The notes under the pieces were generated by a model. That model ran no database searches. It saw nothing but the letters and a program-made list of their open reading frames with translations, and was not told the DNA's origin. A DNA stretch of 64,000 nt from Polystyrenella longa (lineage in GTDB: Bacteria; Planctomycetota; Planctomycetia; Planctomycetales; Planctomycetaceae): the NCBI RefSeq assembly GCF_007750395.1, contig NZ_CP036281.1, forward strand, positions 1,451,001-1,515,000, read 5' to 3'. The number at the start of each line of letters is the position of its first letter. Position 1 is the first letter of the stretch. Position numbers and translations under genes: made by a program. Below, piece after piece: positions 62,654-64,000 of the stretch.

Positions 62654-64000
62654 TTAGCGGGGCATTTGCCCGCGCATTTGAAGTGCCCTTTTCAAATTAG
62701 CGTTCGCCTGTGGATGGTCGGGAGCAACCTCCACGGCACGCTGCAGAAAGTCGATACCGGCATCGGGTTTTCCTGCTTTCATATTCAAAATGCCTAAAGT
62801 CATATACACATTGGCCAGGTTGTAAGGATCTAATGTTGTTTTTCGCTCTAAAGCCTGTAAGCCCGCCTCGTAGGCCGCCTTTCTATCTCCTTTAATGTCC
62901 AGAGCAATAACCAGATTTGCATAAGGCAAACCTTCTTCTGGCTTAACCTCGATAGCACGTTGGTAGTATTCAATCGCTTTATCAAATTGGTTCTGGCTCT
63001 GATAGAAATTTCCAAAGTTAACCAGGGTTGTCTGGTTCTTCGGTTCTAATTCTTCCGCTTTCTCAAACAGCGATTTAGCGAATTCCGTTTCTCCTTCATC
63101 CCTCACCACATTGGCGAGTAAAGTCATCGCGGCAACATTATCTGGTTTGATTCGTAGTGACTCATTCAGTTTGGCTGAAATCTCCACGTGGGATCCCTCA
63201 TGATGGTGCCAATACCGGGCGAGATTGTGGTTCGCTTTCCAGTTGTTCTCTGTCACAGTCAATGCCTGTTCCATCAGTGTCTCGGAATCTTTCCAGGTGG
63301 CCACTTGTTGGTAACCCTTTTGAGACATCGCAAGGCAGAACAGAAGAGCCACTCCCGCTGAGACAAGGGCGACGGGTTTCTTCTTAAGCAGGGTGGGGGG
63401 GGCCAGCCAGCAGAATAATATGGTCAAGCCGACTTGCGGGACGTACGAGTAGCGGTCGGCCATTCGTTCATCGCCAAGTTGTACTAAACCGATGACGGGG
63501 ACAAGCATGCCCAGGAACCAGAACCAACCTACGGCAAGGGCGGGTTGTTTACGGATTCGTAGCAAAACAATCAAAGTGACCACAGCCAGTACAGCCAAGG
63601 CGATCAAGACAGATGTATGGTTGATGTCCGTTCCGGGATGAGGATAAATCACAGCCAGATCGTTGGGAAGGAAAGTCTTTTTCAGGTAGAGGCCGTAAGA
63701 AAGAATGGCATTCTGTAGACGTAGCGCGAGGGGAAATCGATCGCCCGACTGCACCGCACCCCCTGCCTGCTGTGCGGCATAGATGATGATTGAAAATAGA
63801 ATGGATAATCCAAACAGCGGGATTTTCTCGACGATCAATTGCGAGAAGTGAATCGTGTCATTTTGGGTCGACGTGTCGGGGGCTGCTTCGGGTGCTAACT
63901 GGCTTTCTGCTTTTGTAGAAAGTACGAGTTTTTTCAGAGAAAACCGTTTAAGCGGCCAGACATCCAGAAGCAACAGCAGGAAAGGGAGGGTGACAAACAT
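62654..64000 (-). CDS. TMTC-like membrane TPR protein (partial, N-terminus beyond window)
   Basis: 448 residues are visible, starting with MFVTLPFLLLLLDVWPLKRF. In related planctomycete proteins this sequence is internal, preceded by several membrane helices, so the true start is very likely to the right of the window; the ATG at 64000 is only the window edge. About five membrane helices follow, with an extracytoplasmic loop (PNDLAVIYPHPGTD). Then come about five tetratricopeptide repeats (W-x3-HNLARYW..., AMTLLANVVRDEGE, TLVNFGNFYQSQNQFDKAIEYYQRAIEVKPEE, NVYMTLGILNMKAGKPDAGIDFLQRAVEVAPDH). The layout matches TMTC/PMT-like GT-C proteins with a C-terminal TPR tail, possibly protein O-glycosylation; that is inference. 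Confidence 0.82.
   Translation of the reverse strand: MFVTLPFLLLLLDVWPLKRFSLKKLVLSTKAESQLAPEAAPDTSTQNDTIHFSQLIVEKIPLFGLSILFSIIIYAAQQAGGAVQSGDRFPLALRLQNAILSYGLYLKKTFLPNDLAVIYPHPGTDINHTSVLIALAVLAVVTLIVLLRIRKQPALAVGWFWFLGMLVPVIGLVQLGDERMADRYSYVPQVGLTILFCWLAPPTLLKKKPVALVSAGVALLFCLAMSQKGYQQVATWKDSETLMEQALTVTENNWKANHNLARYWHHHEGSHVEISAKLNESLRIKPDNVAAMTLLANVVRDEGETEFAKSLFEKAEELEPKNQTTLVNFGNFYQSQNQFDKAIEYYQRAIEVKPEEGLPYANLVIALDIKGDRKAAYEAGLQALERKTTLDPYNLANVYMTLGILNMKAGKPDAGIDFLQRAVEVAPDHPQANANLKRALQMRGQMPR

Overview
This window is a stretch of chromosome from a planctomycete (Planctomycetota, probably order Planctomycetales). The evidence is lineage-typical gene content: a DUF1501 protein paired with a cytochrome/DUF1549/DUF1553 protein, a cysteine-rich YTV-repeat wall-type protein, a PurS-PurL fusion, a MoxR/DUF58 pair behind a 1,337-residue protein, and a TMTC-like TPR membrane protein. 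Genes are loosely packed on both strands, operons are short, and TTG/GTG starts are common. No phage, insertion sequence, CRISPR array, rRNA or tRNA gene was found.

Layout. 1-7.2 kb: purL (running off the left edge) and tyrA on the minus strand, then an SDR oxidoreductase and a tandem pair of PH-like/zinc-ribbon membrane proteins on the plus strand. 7.2-11.7 kb: DUF1501 plus cytochrome-type PSD1 pair. 11.9-17.7 kb: a PqaA-type hydrolase, a compact arsR-arsC-arsI arsenic unit with a good sigma-70 type promoter, and an EF-G paralogue with a long palindrome-rich leader. 17.7-25.1 kb: a small unknown gene framed by 137-bp direct repeats, a secreted beta-propeller protein, the YTV protein, a nucleotide-sugar epimerase and a GT-C-like membrane protein. 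25.1-36 kb: globin, Ldh-type dehydrogenase, an acidic/RG-rich disordered protein, thioredoxin, an Nramp-like transporter with inserted calcium-binding-type repeats, and UspA. 36-42.5 kb: the 1,337-residue protein, MoxR and DUF58. 42.5-44.1 kb: an AT-rich, apparently acquired PD-(D/E)XK-type nuclease gene. 44.2-50.2 kb: gamma-glutamyltransferase, mtaB, tmk, a methyltransferase and an AIM24-type protein. 50.2-64 kb: a secreted YHS-like protein, SppA, MFS transporter plus HpnZ-like dehydrogenase, a lipoprotein, a hybrid histidine kinase, a CocE-type hydrolase and a TPR membrane protein running off the right edge.

Intergenic DNA carries at least five families of small palindromic or direct repeats. 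The clearest is a ~110-bp fold-back element in four copies (4.87, 28.57, 32.45 and 52.97 kb); its ends supply the stop codon of two neighbouring genes. The most unusual proteins are the transporter with the calcium-repeat insertion, the orphan nuclease, the alternating acidic/RG protein, and the 1,337-residue MoxR-associated protein. Functional calls rest on motifs read by eye; no database search was possible.
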